Assembly: GCF_003732425.1 (NCBI RefSeq)
Contig: NZ_MOBX01000003.1
Location: 868,001-932,000, forward strand
Direction: 5' to 3'
Length of the DNA stretch: 64,000 nt
DNA from: Pseudomonas fluorescens
Lineage (GTDB): Bacteria; Pseudomonadota; Gammaproteobacteria; Pseudomonadales; Pseudomonadaceae
In this document: positions 1 through 8,407 of the stretch, in pieces
How positions within the stretch are numbered: the stretch's first letter is position 1
Layout of the letters: each line of letters opens with the position of its first letter
Made by a program: the position numbers and the translations under genes
The notes under the pieces: model-generated
Told to the model about the DNA's origin: nothing
What the model saw: the letters and a program-made list of their open reading frames with translations, nothing else
The model's database searches: none

Positions 1-18
1 CAGGCGTTACGAATAAGA

Positions 19-38
19 AGCCCGGACGTATCCGGGCT
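19..38 (-). terminator. Hairpin terminator downstream of the small membrane protein
   Basis: An 8-bp perfect stem (AGCCCGGA/TCCGGGCT) with a 4-base loop. Read on the minus strand it is followed by a T-rich stretch. It lies 15 bp past the stop codon of the minus-strand small protein. Confidence 0.6.
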
Positions 39-52
39 CGTCGGGGAAAAAT

Positions 53-214
53 TCAGCGCGAATCCACTTCTTTCGAAGAGCGAGAGGAAGATCTTTCACT
101 CCGTCTCCGAAGCCAGCTGAAGAACGCGTGCACCGGGTGTAGGAAGGCGGCAAGCACGCCTATGAGCATGATGATGAAGATGGCAAAAAGCGGGATGCTT
201 TCGTGCGAGAACAT
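53..214 (-). CDS. Small single-span membrane protein, 53 aa, unknown function
   Basis: I translated this short frame by hand. It starts at ATG with an AGGAG Shine-Dalgarno 9 bases upstream. Residues 8-30 form one hydrophobic helix (core FAIFIIMLIGVLAAF). A short Arg/Ser-rich tail follows (LRRRSERSSSRSS), so by the positive-inside rule the C-terminus is probably cytoplasmic. The stop is followed by a hairpin terminator. Good start signals, a coherent membrane topology and a terminator together argue for a real gene. I do not recognise a family, and a role in envelope stress or as a small regulator of a membrane complex would be speculation. Confidence 0.6.
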   Translation of the reverse strand: MFSHESIPLFAIFIIMLIGVLAAFLHPVHAFFSWLRRRSERSSSRSSKEVDSR

Positions 215-451
215 GGTGGGTTACTCCTGTAGTCACTATGTCGGAACCCGCAGCCTAGACGCATCGAGCCATGTTTTCGATGAACGTATGTTCATCCTTC
301 GGTGCCTCATTTGTGCTACAGCGAGGCTCACCAGATTGGCGGGATTGAGTCCACGTGGATGTTCGGACAATGCCGCGCTGCACCATGAACATCAAAGGCC
401 TGCATGAGTTTCTCATGCAGGCCTTTTTTGTGCCTTGCCAATACGCAATTG
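215..451. other. Intergenic region with a possible plus-strand small RNA
   Basis: No convincing protein gene is visible here. The plus strand ends in a strong intrinsic terminator (394-429), yet no plus-strand gene lies upstream of it. The stretch at about 330-375 contains several GGA triplets and a short TCCACGTGGA palindrome. A small RNA is possible, but the terminator may simply serve the minus-strand gene that ends at 452. Confidence 0.25.
394..429 (+). terminator. Strong intrinsic terminator, possibly bidirectional
   Basis: A 12-bp GC-rich stem (GGCCTGCATGAG/CTCATGCAGGCC) around a 3-base loop, followed on the plus strand by TTTTTT. On the minus strand only three T residues follow, so it is a better plus-strand terminator. 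It sits 23 bp beyond the stop of the minus-strand 94-residue gene. Confidence 0.75.
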
Positions 452-736
452 CTAGACGAAGGCTTGCCCGCTGAAGCCGCGAGGCAAGCGCTGAAGGCCG
501 GCCATTGAGGTCAGGCGCTCGATCCATTCCGCGCGCCAGTTTGTTGCGCCGTGGGAGGTTTTGGCCTGACGGGCCATGCGGCGGGTCGCGTTGCGCTGAT
601 CTTTTCGTGCCTGTTTGTAGGCATCGGTATTGCGGCAACTGCGGCATTTTACGCGATTGAGTTCGCGGCTTGCCGACAGTTGTTTGCCTTTATGGCCGCA
701 AGCCAGATGGCCGTCGACGTTGAAATGGATAACCAT
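452..736 (-). CDS. Small Cys/His-cluster protein, 94 aa
   Basis: A basic 94-residue protein with a likely metal site: Cys13 and His15 (ACGHKG) paired with Cys31-x2-Cys34 (KCRSC). This spacing resembles a short zinc ribbon. The second half is Arg/Gln-rich and probably helical (KQARKDQRNATRRMARQ), which would suit nucleic-acid or ribosome binding, though that is inference. The ATG is preceded by AAAGGAGA at good spacing. It resembles small uncharacterised proteins common in Pseudomonas, and no function is assigned. Confidence 0.65.
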   Translation of the reverse strand: MVIHFNVDGHLACGHKGKQLSASRELNRVKCRSCRNTDAYKQARKDQRNATRRMARQAKTSHGATNWRAEWIERLTSMAGLQRLPRGFSGQAFV

Positions 737-992
737 GACTGTCTCCTTTGCGACATGTATAAGTTATGACAACTCACGGACTGCAACCGTTCGCCGTTTC
801 GGCGCAGGCAAAAAAACACCCGCATGCGGGCGGGTGAGAGCGTTACTTTGCAAAGGAGTGATTTCACTGTACTCGCGCAGATGTAGTCGTCATGTGAAAA
901 CTGGAAAAATAAACATAACGAGCAGACACAAGCGCGGTGACCCATGTGTCACCGCTAATGAGCAAACTCCTGAAACCCTGACAGGGTAGAGG
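737..992. other. Intergenic region with hairpins
   Basis: No gene is seen. The region holds a minus-strand terminator (810-836) and a second perfect 8-bp hairpin at 934-955 (GCGGTGAC/GTCACCGC) without a T tract. Both lie downstream of the minus-strand 76-residue gene. A 3' UTR-derived small RNA is possible but unproven. Confidence 0.4.
810..836 (-). terminator. Intrinsic terminator, minus strand
   Basis: On the minus strand, CACCCGC pairs with GCGGGTG across a 6-base loop and is followed by seven T residues. It is about 155 bp beyond the stop of the upstream 76-residue gene. Confidence 0.7.
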
Positions 993-1223
993 TTATCTGA
1001 ACCGAGGCAGCGGCCGATCAATAGGCTTTAGCGCCGTCAGCGTATTGCGAATCAGCGGAGCATCTTTCTCGATGTCGTTCAGCCGATCACGAATGCGCAG
1101 GGCGGTCGGGTGCCCGCCTTGATGATCGACCCAGTCGGCGATCTCTTTGCAGGCGGCCGCAAGGCGCGCTTGCCGAGCGTCAAGCAGGGTGAGGAGGGTG
1201 GTGATGGACTCTTTTTCGGACAT
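993..1223 (-). CDS. Hypothetical small soluble protein, 76 aa
   Basis: A start codon preceded by GGAGGTG gives a 76-residue, mainly helical protein with no signal peptide or membrane span (begins MSEKESITTLLTLLD, ends RPLPRFR). Heptad-like spacing of Leu and Ala in residues 7-35 suggests a coiled-coil or helical-bundle dimer. I do not recognise a named family. It lies between two other small minus-strand genes, each with its own terminator, so it is probably monocistronic. Confidence 0.65.
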   Translation of the reverse strand: MSEKESITTLLTLLDARQARLAAACKEIADWVDHQGGHPTALRIRDRLNDIEKDAPLIRNTLTALKPIDRPLPRFR

Positions 1224-1258
1224 GGAACACCTCCGTTCTATGAAACCTGAGCTGCAGC

Positions 1259-1283
1259 AAAAAGCCCGCGTGTTGCGAGCCTT
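1259..1283 (-). terminator. Intrinsic terminator, minus strand
   Basis: On the minus strand GGCTCGC pairs with GCGGGCT (one G-T wobble) around AACAC, followed by TTTTTG. It ends transcription of the 76-residue gene that stops at 1342. Confidence 0.6.
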
Positions 1284-1341
1284 CTGCCGTGGGGTGCTGC
1301 TCCTTCAGCTGGTTTCAGTATAGACCCGCTTATGATCGGCA

Positions 1342-1572
1342 TCAGCCGGACGATTCGCGGGCCGGTAGTGGGGAACTGACTGCGTTGAGGCGCGTGCATT
1401 CACGCCGTGCTTCGCCCTCCATGTCGTAGCCATCGCCAATGAAACCGCCTGTACGTGTGTCGCAGATGCGAAACCAACTAGTGGCTTCGGCGGGATCATG
1501 CTGGCTGTCTTCGGCGCGTCGACCGTGAATAATGATCTTGTTGCAACGCTTCACGACGAAAATGTCTTCCAT
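1342..1572 (-). CDS. Hypothetical small protein, 76 aa
   Basis: Begins MEDIFVVKRCNKIIIHGRR and reads as a small alpha/beta protein with alternating polar and hydrophobic strands (IFVV, KIIIH, WFRIC), without signal peptide or membrane span. The Shine-Dalgarno is weak (GCGGTGA). It has its own downstream terminator. It resembles short uncharacterised Pseudomonas proteins and no function is assigned. Confidence 0.6.
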   Translation of the reverse strand: MEDIFVVKRCNKIIIHGRRAEDSQHDPAEATSWFRICDTRTGGFIGDGYDMEGEARRECTRLNAVSSPLPARESSG

Positions 1573-1643
1573 GGCGTCACCGCAGCTGATTCGTGTCAGA
1601 TCAACTATAGAAGGCTCCGGCGATCGTGCAAAAAATAGACAGC

Positions 1644-3281
1644 TCAGCTCGTCGGTTGCCAGCGCCAGCCATCGGGATGCCAGATCAAATAATGGCTTGG
1701 GTTTAACGCCCGTAGAAACGCTTGATCGTGGGAAACCGCGACAATCGCCCCGGGAAACGTCTGCAAGGCGTGTTCGAAAGCTTGCACCGACGCCAGGTCC
1801 AGATGATTGGTCGGCTCATCCAGCAGCAGTAATTGCGCGGGTGTCTGGCGCCACAACGCCAGGGCAAGGGCTGCTTTCAAGCGTTCGCCGCCACTGAGTG
1901 AGGCGCAGGGCCGGGTGACACGCTGCGCGTCCAGTTGCAGATGTGCGAGGAGACTGCGCAACTCTCCTTCGCTCAAAGGCGTCTGCTGTGCCAGTAACTG
2001 ATCGACAATCGATGTGTGCTCATCCAGCAGCTTCAGCTGTTGGTCGAGGAAGGCAAAAGGTACGTGCGTGGTGCACTCACCACTCACCGGTGCCCATTCA
2101 CCCGCCAGCAATTTCAACAGCGTCGATTTGCCACAACCGTTGCGACCGCTGACAGCGATGCGCATCGGCCCTTGAATGGCCAGGTCAACGCGGGTGGTGG
2201 GCGTATCTGCCGGTAACCATGGCAAGCACGCGTCGATCAGCGTGCACACCCGCCGATTGCTCGGCACCACGCTCCCCGGCAGACTGATCAGCACGCCGTC
2301 GTCGGGCAGGACGTTTTCGTAAGCCTCGCGAACACGCTGATCCAGATCGGCCTTGCGTGCCAGGTGGCCGACTTTTACCTGCCCCATGATGTCCCGCGCG
2401 GCGGCTTTCAACGCCGCCCGCTCGAAGCCCGAAACGTTGGCACTTTGTGCGTGGCGACGGCTGCCGGCGGCATGGCGCTGGATCGTGTCGTGCTCGCGTT
2501 GCAGCCGCGTACGTTCGCGCTGACGTTCGATACGGGCCTGATCGAGTTGTGCCTGCGCCGCCTGTTGATGCATCCGGCGTTGCTCGGTGAAATCCGAAAA
2601 CCTTCCGCTGAAAACTGTCACTCCCAAAGCCGTAAGTTCGACAATTCGCGGCATCTGCTCCAGCAGTTGGCGGTCGTGACTGACGACGATCAGGCCGCCA
2701 CGCCAGCGCTCAAGCAAACGCATCAGCCATTGCCGACCGGCGCTGTCGAGGTGATTGGTCGGCTCGTCGAGCACCAGCAATGGCGCCTGGCTCAGCAGGG
2801 CGCCGATCAAGGCAATTCTGGCTTGCTGGCCACCGCTGAGGTGCTCCGTCAGATCCGAAGCGGTGATGTCGGCCAACCCGGCATCATTGAGCATCTGGTG
2901 CAAACGCTCCGCAAGATCCCAGCGTTCGTCGATCAGGTCGAAGTCGTCGGCAGTCGCACGGCCGTGTCTTAGCCGCTCCAGTGCGCTGAGCACCGAGGCT
3001 GTCCCCGTTGCGTCGGCTACGGTTTGCCCGGGTGTGGCGATGAACGTTTGTGCGACGTAATGCACGCAAACCGAACGTGCCACGCTGCCGGTGCTGGGTT
3101 GCAATTGCCCGGCAATCAAACGTGCAAGCACGCTTTTGCCAGCACCGTTGCGCCCGACGATCGCGGTCGGTTGATCATCGAAGGTCAGGTTCAGGTCTTT
3201 GAACAGTGTTGCGCCATTGGCGAACTGAAAGCCCAGTTGATTCAGGGAAACGAGTGCGGGTGTACGCGAGACGTGAGTCAT
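1644..3281 (-). CDS. ABC-F family ATPase (tandem ATP-binding cassettes)
   Basis: A soluble 545-residue protein with two ABC domains and no membrane segment, which defines ABC-F. Cassette 1 has Walker A GRNGAGKS (about residues 43-50), signature LSGGQQ and Walker B LLVLDEPTNHLD. Cassette 2 has GRNGCGKS, LSGGERL and LLLLDEPTNHLD. A charged, Arg/Gln-rich linker lies between them, as in translation-factor-type ABC-F proteins that bind the ribosomal E site. I chose the ATG at 3281, which has GGAGGTG directly upstream, over the longer frame. Known roles in the family are relief of ribosome stalling and, in some branches, antibiotic protection. Which branch this belongs to cannot be settled here. 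Confidence 0.85.
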   Translation of the reverse strand: MTHVSRTPALVSLNQLGFQFANGATLFKDLNLTFDDQPTAIVGRNGAGKSVLARLIAGQLQPSTGSVARSVCVHYVAQTFIATPGQTVADATGTASVLSALERLRHGRATADDFDLIDERWDLAERLHQMLNDAGLADITASDLTEHLSGGQQARIALIGALLSQAPLLVLDEPTNHLDSAGRQWLMRLLERWRGGLIVVSHDRQLLEQMPRIVELTALGVTVFSGRFSDFTEQRRMHQQAAQAQLDQARIERQRERTRLQREHDTIQRHAAGSRRHAQSANVSGFERAALKAAARDIMGQVKVGHLARKADLDQRVREAYENVLPDDGVLISLPGSVVPSNRRVCTLIDACLPWLPADTPTTRVDLAIQGPMRIAVSGRNGCGKSTLLKLLAGEWAPVSGECTTHVPFAFLDQQLKLLDEHTSIVDQLLAQQTPLSEGELRSLLAHLQLDAQRVTRPCASLSGGERLKAALALALWRQTPAQLLLLDEPTNHLDLASVQAFEHALQTFPGAIVAVSHDQAFLRALNPSHYLIWHPDGWRWQPTS

Positions 3282-3425
3282 CGGCACCTCCAAAAAATGT
3301 CGTGAAAACTGACAAACGCCGAAAACGGCGTGTCGCGAGTACATTTTTAGAAGGCTGGATTGTTCACTTCTGCGGTCGTCCGAAGGAGGGGAAGGTCGCT
3401 AGCCTAGATGACGCTCCCCTGCGGA

Positions 3426-4463
3426 TCAAGATGCGTCGGTCATCTCGCTCATTCGCTCGAGAAACATCGCCAGCGCCACTTCCTCCGCGCGCAGGCCTTT
3501 GCGCACACGCGGGCGGGGCAGTTCAGCGAGGGCGCCGAGCATGAATTTCTCGACCACGGCGGGGTGGATATAGCACTTGCGGCACACCGCCGGGGTGTTG
3601 CCCAACTGCTTGGCGACGCCTTTGACCATATCCACCACATGCCGCTTGGCCTCGGTCTCGGACTCCCATTGCAACTCGCGCAACACCGCCAGCGCCAAGG
3701 CACTGCCCGCCCAAGTGCGGTAGTCCTTTGCGGTGAAATCGGCGCCGGTCAGGGTTTGCAGGTAGGCATTGACGTCGGAAGAACTGACGGTGTGTCGCTC
3801 ACCGTTTTCATCCAGATACTGAAACAGGTTCTGTCCGGGAATCTCCAGGCAACGCTTGATGATGCGCGCCAGACGCCGATCCTTGACGGTGATCTGGTGT
3901 TCGATGCCGCTTTTGCCGCGAAACTGGAACAGGATCGCGCTGCCGTTGACTTCGACATGTCGGCTGCGCAGGGTGGTCAGGCCGTAGGAGCGGTTGTCGC
4001 GGGCGTATTGCGTGTTGCCGACCCGGATCAGTGTGGCGTCGAGCAGAGTGATCACCGTGGCCATGACCTTGTCACGGCTGAAACCGGGTGCGGCTAACAA
4101 CGCTTCCAGTTGTTTGCGCAGTTTCGGCAACGCCAGACCGAACTCACGCAATCGCGAATACTTGTCGGCATCGCGCACTTCGCGCCAGCGCGCGTGATAA
4201 CGATATTGCTTGCGGCCACGGGCATCACGGCCGGTGGCTTGCAGATGACCGCGCGGGTCGGGGCAGATCCACACATCGGTATAGGCGGGTGGTACGGCAA
4301 GGGCATTGATGCGTTTGATTTCATCCGGATCGTTGATGCGCTGGCCTGACGGTTCGAAATAGCTGAACTTGCCGCGCAGCTTTTTGCGGGTGATACCGGG
4401 CTGGGTGTCGTCGACGTAATGCAGGTCGGATGGCAGGTCGGCAGTCAGCACGGTGTCGGGCAT
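3426..4463 (-). CDS. DNA topoisomerase IB (poxvirus-like)
   Basis: A 345-residue type IB topoisomerase that relaxes supercoils through a 3'-phosphotyrosyl intermediate. The catalytic core is visible: Arg in KQYRYH, the KDYRTWAG motif carrying the second Arg, and the nucleophile Tyr in CRKCYIHP near the C-terminus. Length fits the bacterial poxvirus-like branch. The start at 4463 has AAAGGAAA upstream; a longer frame adds 16 unsupported residues. It is on the same strand as the ABC-F gene, 144 bp upstream of it, and is probably independent. Confidence 0.9.
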   Translation of the reverse strand: MPDTVLTADLPSDLHYVDDTQPGITRKKLRGKFSYFEPSGQRINDPDEIKRINALAVPPAYTDVWICPDPRGHLQATGRDARGRKQYRYHARWREVRDADKYSRLREFGLALPKLRKQLEALLAAPGFSRDKVMATVITLLDATLIRVGNTQYARDNRSYGLTTLRSRHVEVNGSAILFQFRGKSGIEHQITVKDRRLARIIKRCLEIPGQNLFQYLDENGERHTVSSSDVNAYLQTLTGADFTAKDYRTWAGSALALAVLRELQWESETEAKRHVVDMVKGVAKQLGNTPAVCRKCYIHPAVVEKFMLGALAELPRPRVRKGLRAEEVALAMFLERMSEMTDAS

Positions 4464-4535
4464 GGCAGTTTCCTTTGATGGCGCGGCGGTCTGTAAAACG
4501 ATTGACCGCACGCCGTTGCCGTGGTGCCGAATGAT

Positions 4536-5615
4536 TTAGGCGAGGACCGCAACCGCTTTGATCTGCGCCCATAAATGCTGGCCCGGATGCACAGCTAACT
4601 GATCCCGGGAGTAGCGTGTGATGCGCGCGAGCAGCGGGGTGCCACCAGCATCCAGGCGAATCAGCACGTGGGCGGCGTTGTCGGCCGATTGCTCGCTGAC
4701 CACGGTCACCGGCAGTCGATTGAGGATGCTGCTGAACTCGCTGTTCTGCAGGCTCAGGCTGATATCCCGCGCGTGCACTTTGCAGCGCAGGGACTGACCC
4801 AGCGCCATCGGCGCGTGCGTCACCCGGATGTTCATCTCGGTGGCCGGCAATTGCAGACTCAGCAGTTGATATTGCGCATCGTAGGCGCTGACCTGGCCCT
4901 CAATGATCACCCCGGCGTCGTCGCCCATCGCCATCGGCAGGTCGAGACGTGCGAGGGTTTCGCCAATCGGACCGCTGGCCAGCGCTTTGCCTTCGCTGAG
5001 CAAGACCAGGTGATCGGCCAATCGCGCCACTTCATCCTGCGCATGGCTGACGTACAACACCGGAATGTCCAGTTCGTCGTGCAGGCGTTGCAGGTAGGGC
5101 AGGATTTCACTTTTGCGCTGGCTGTCGAGAGCGGCCAATGGCTCATCCATCAGCAGCAGTTTCGGGCTGGTCAGCAGCGCGCGGGCGATGCCGACGCGCT
5201 GGCGTTCGCCGCCTGATAAATGCTGCGGATGACGCTCGAGCAAATGGCCGATGCCCAAGAGTTCCGTGGCCTGCGCCATGTCGACCCGACGCTGAGACTT
5301 GGCAATGCGCTTGAGGCCGAATTGCAGATTGGCCAGCACCGACAGGTGTGGAAACAGGCTGGCCTCCTGAAACACGTAGCCGAGCGCGCGTTTGTGCGGC
5401 GGGACGAAAATGCCGTTGTCGCTGTCCTGCCAGACTTCATCGTTGATCTGGATAAAGCCCTGTTCGGCGCGCTCAAGCCCGGCGATACAGCGCAGGCAGG
5501 TGGTTTTACCCGAGCCGGAGTGGCCATAAAGCGCAGTCACGCCACGGCCGGGCAAGTTCAGGTCGACATCGAGGCTGAAGCCCGTATAGACCCGTTTCAA
5601 ACGCACATCAATCAT
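4536..5615 (-). CDS. modC: Molybdate ABC transporter ATP-binding protein ModC
   Basis: A 359-residue ATPase of the molybdate importer. Walker A is GHSGSGKTT, the signature LSGGERQR and Walker [13 protein letters not shown]. The C-terminal ~90 residues (from about 270) match the MOP/TOBE oxyanion-binding domain that can give trans-inhibition. It starts three bases after the modB stop, with a GGAG Shine-Dalgarno inside the end of modB, so the two are translationally coupled. Last gene of modABC. Confidence 0.93.
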   Translation of the reverse strand: MIDVRLKRVYTGFSLDVDLNLPGRGVTALYGHSGSGKTTCLRCIAGLERAEQGFIQINDEVWQDSDNGIFVPPHKRALGYVFQEASLFPHLSVLANLQFGLKRIAKSQRRVDMAQATELLGIGHLLERHPQHLSGGERQRVGIARALLTSPKLLLMDEPLAALDSQRKSEILPYLQRLHDELDIPVLYVSHAQDEVARLADHLVLLSEGKALASGPIGETLARLDLPMAMGDDAGVIIEGQVSAYDAQYQLLSLQLPATEMNIRVTHAPMALGQSLRCKVHARDISLSLQNSEFSSILNRLPVTVVSEQSADNAAHVLIRLDAGGTPLLARITRYSRDQLAVHPGQHLWAQIKAVAVLA

Positions 5616-5618
5616 CGA

Positions 5619-6299
5619 TCAGCTCCAGCCTGCGCGGGTCTTGCGGCTGGAGTACAACGCCAGCAACACCAGAAACGAAAACACCAGCATCGCCCCGGCC
5701 AGCCAATGAGCCTGGGCGTATTCCATCGCTTCGACGTGGTCGTAGATTTGCACGGAAACCACGCGGGTCTTGTCGGGAATGTTGCCGCCGATCATCAGCA
5801 CCACGCCGAATTCGCCGACGGTATGTGCGAAGCCGAGGATCGCTGCGGTGATAAAACCGGGACGCGCCAACGGCACAATCACGCTGAAAAATGTGTTCCA
5901 CGGATTGGCGCGCAAGGTCGCGGCCACTTCCAGAGGGCGGGTGCCGATCGCCGAGAACGCGTTTTGCAACGGTTGCACCACGAACGGCATGGAATAGATC
6001 ACCGAGCCAATCACCAGCCCGGTGAAGCTGAACGTCAAAGTGCCCAGGCCGAGCCATTGGGTGAACTGGCCGAGAAAGCCGTGCGGCCCCATCATCAGCA
6101 ACAGATAAAAGCCAATGACGGTGGGTGGTAAAACAAGGGGCAGGGCGACGATCGCCCCGATCGGGCCGCGCAACCAAGAATCGGTGCGCGACAGCCACAG
6201 GGCGATCGGAGTGCCGACCACCAGCAGTATCGCGGTAGTCAGGGACGCCAGTTTCAGGGTCAGCCAGATCGCCGCGAAATCGGCACTCGTCAGCGACAT
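5619..6299 (-). CDS. modB: Molybdate ABC transporter permease ModB
   Basis: A 226-residue inner-membrane permease with five or six hydrophobic helices. It carries the binding-protein-dependent transport (EAA-loop) region, around [20 protein letters not shown], which contacts ModC. It starts one base after the modA stop, so the three genes form a tight operon. It moves molybdate delivered by ModA into the cytoplasm for molybdenum-cofactor enzymes. Confidence 0.93.
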   Translation of the reverse strand: MSLTSADFAAIWLTLKLASLTTAILLVVGTPIALWLSRTDSWLRGPIGAIVALPLVLPPTVIGFYLLLMMGPHGFLGQFTQWLGLGTLTFSFTGLVIGSVIYSMPFVVQPLQNAFSAIGTRPLEVAATLRANPWNTFFSVIVPLARPGFITAAILGFAHTVGEFGVVLMIGGNIPDKTRVVSVQIYDHVEAMEYAQAHWLAGAMLVFSFLVLLALYSSRKTRAGWS

Positions 6300-6300
6300 T

Positions 6301-7080
<780 letters not shown>

Positions 7081-7141
7081 TTATTGGCGAGTGCAGGGCA
7101 GCTATTGTTGGAGGTGGACTGCGCCGATGCGAGGGTGGATT

Positions 7142-7165
7142 CGCTATATAGCGAAATATATAGCG
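7142..7165 (-). promoter_or_regulatory. ModE-type operator upstream of modA
   Basis: A perfect inverted repeat, CGCTATATA - 6 bases - TATATAGCG. It agrees closely with the known ModE-molybdate operator (CGCTATATA-N6/7-TATATAACG in E. coli). It lies in the 167-bp gap upstream of modA. The modE gene itself is not in this window. Confidence 0.85.
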
Positions 7166-7235
7166 AAACGCCGCCAAACAGGAAGGGTTGGTTAAAAACG
7201 GAGTGAGAACGCGAAAATCCGCACGCGGTGCAGCC

Positions 7236-8300
7236 TCAATGGCGAGCAAGTTTTGCCAGTGCACCTTCGGCCAATTGTCGGGTCAGTTCAGCGCTACCGA
7301 GGTCTTTGCCCAAGGTGAATGCCTGACCGGCCCAGAGGTTGGCAAACTCTGCCTCGTTGATGGCTCGCAGCGGCATCAGCGCGCCCCCGGCCAAAGGGAA
7401 GGCCGGTGCTTTCGGCGACATCGGCCCCAGTTCACGCATGACGCGGTTGAGAATGCCCCGCGCCGGCCGTCCGGTAAAAATATTGGTGATCGCCGTTTCG
7501 CTTTCTTTGGCGCAGCGCAGCGCCTTGTGGTGAGCGGCGCTGACTTTTGCTTCCGGCGTGAATAGATAGGCCGTGCCGACCTGTACCGCTGAGGCCCCTA
7601 ACATAAACGCCGCCGCCACGCCGCGCGCGTCGGCAATCGCCCCGGCGGCAATCACCGGTACGTGCACCGCATCGACCACCTGTGGCACCAAGGCAAACGT
7701 GCCGACCTGACTGCTCAGGTCATCGCTGAGAAACATGCCGCGATGGCCGCCGGCCTCGTAGCCCATGGCGATAATCGCGTCGCAGCCGTTCTGCTCCAGC
7801 CAGATCGCCTCATCGACCGTCGTGGCCGAGGAGAGAATTTTCGCCCCGGTTGCCTTGACCCGCTCGAGAAGGGATTTCTCTGGCAGGCCGAAATGGAAAC
7901 TCACGACTTCAGGTCGAAATTCTTCCAGCACTTCACAGGCTGCCGCATCGAACGGCGCCCGGTTGGACACCGGCGTCGGCGCATCGAAATCAGCGCCCAG
8001 CTCGCGGTAGTAAGGCTCCAGCAGCTGCTTCCAGTGACGTGCGCGTTGCTCATCGGCGGCTGGTGGCTGATGGCAGAAGAAGTTCACGTTGAAGGGCTTG
8101 TTGGTGTGCTGGCGAATGGTTTTCAGCTCTTCGCGCAGTTGCTCAATGCTCAGCATCGCCGCCGGCATCGAACCCAGGCCACCGGCATTGCACACGGCAA
8201 TGACCATGGACGAGTTCGTCGCACCGGCCATCGGGCCCTGGATGATCGGCAACTCAGTACCGAGCAGGTCAAGTAGGCGGGTGTCTGGCCATTGGCTCAT
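7236..8300 (-). CDS. Nitronate monooxygenase (2-nitropropane dioxygenase family)
   Basis: A 354-residue FMN-dependent TIM-barrel enzyme. Visible family marks are the N-terminal PIIQGPMAGATN flavin-site loop, the GYEAGGHRG segment with the candidate catalytic His, and the phosphate-binding VIAAGAIADARG loop. The family oxidises alkyl nitronates such as propionate-3-nitronate to carbonyl and nitrite, detoxifying nitro compounds. It is on the same strand as modABC but separated from it by 167 bp containing the modA regulatory region, so it is not part of that operon. Confidence 0.88.
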   Translation of the reverse strand: MSQWPDTRLLDLLGTELPIIQGPMAGATNSSMVIAVCNAGGLGSMPAAMLSIEQLREELKTIRQHTNKPFNVNFFCHQPPAADEQRARHWKQLLEPYYRELGADFDAPTPVSNRAPFDAAACEVLEEFRPEVVSFHFGLPEKSLLERVKATGAKILSSATTVDEAIWLEQNGCDAIIAMGYEAGGHRGMFLSDDLSSQVGTFALVPQVVDAVHVPVIAAGAIADARGVAAAFMLGASAVQVGTAYLFTPEAKVSAAHHKALRCAKESETAITNIFTGRPARGILNRVMRELGPMSPKAPAFPLAGGALMPLRAINEAEFANLWAGQAFTLGKDLGSAELTRQLAEGALAKLARH

Positions 8301-8338
8301 GCGGGTGATTCTCCGAGCGATGTAGCGGGCAGGGGGGT

Positions 8339-8366
8339 AAAACCGGTTTTTAGCAGCAAAACCGGA
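8339..8366 (-). terminator. Probable terminator, minus strand
   Basis: On the minus strand CCGGTTTT pairs with AAAACCGG, followed by TTTTACC. It lies 42 bp after the stop of the large exported protein. The A/T half of the stem makes it moderate in strength. Confidence 0.5.
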
Positions 8367-8407
8367 CTTGGGGCCAGTTCGAAATACAGAACAACCCGTG
8401 CAGTTTT

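Noticed and set aside
215..451. RsmX/Y/Z-type regulatory RNA
   Set aside because: GGA triplets are present, but the GacA upstream box and multiple GGA loops are missing.
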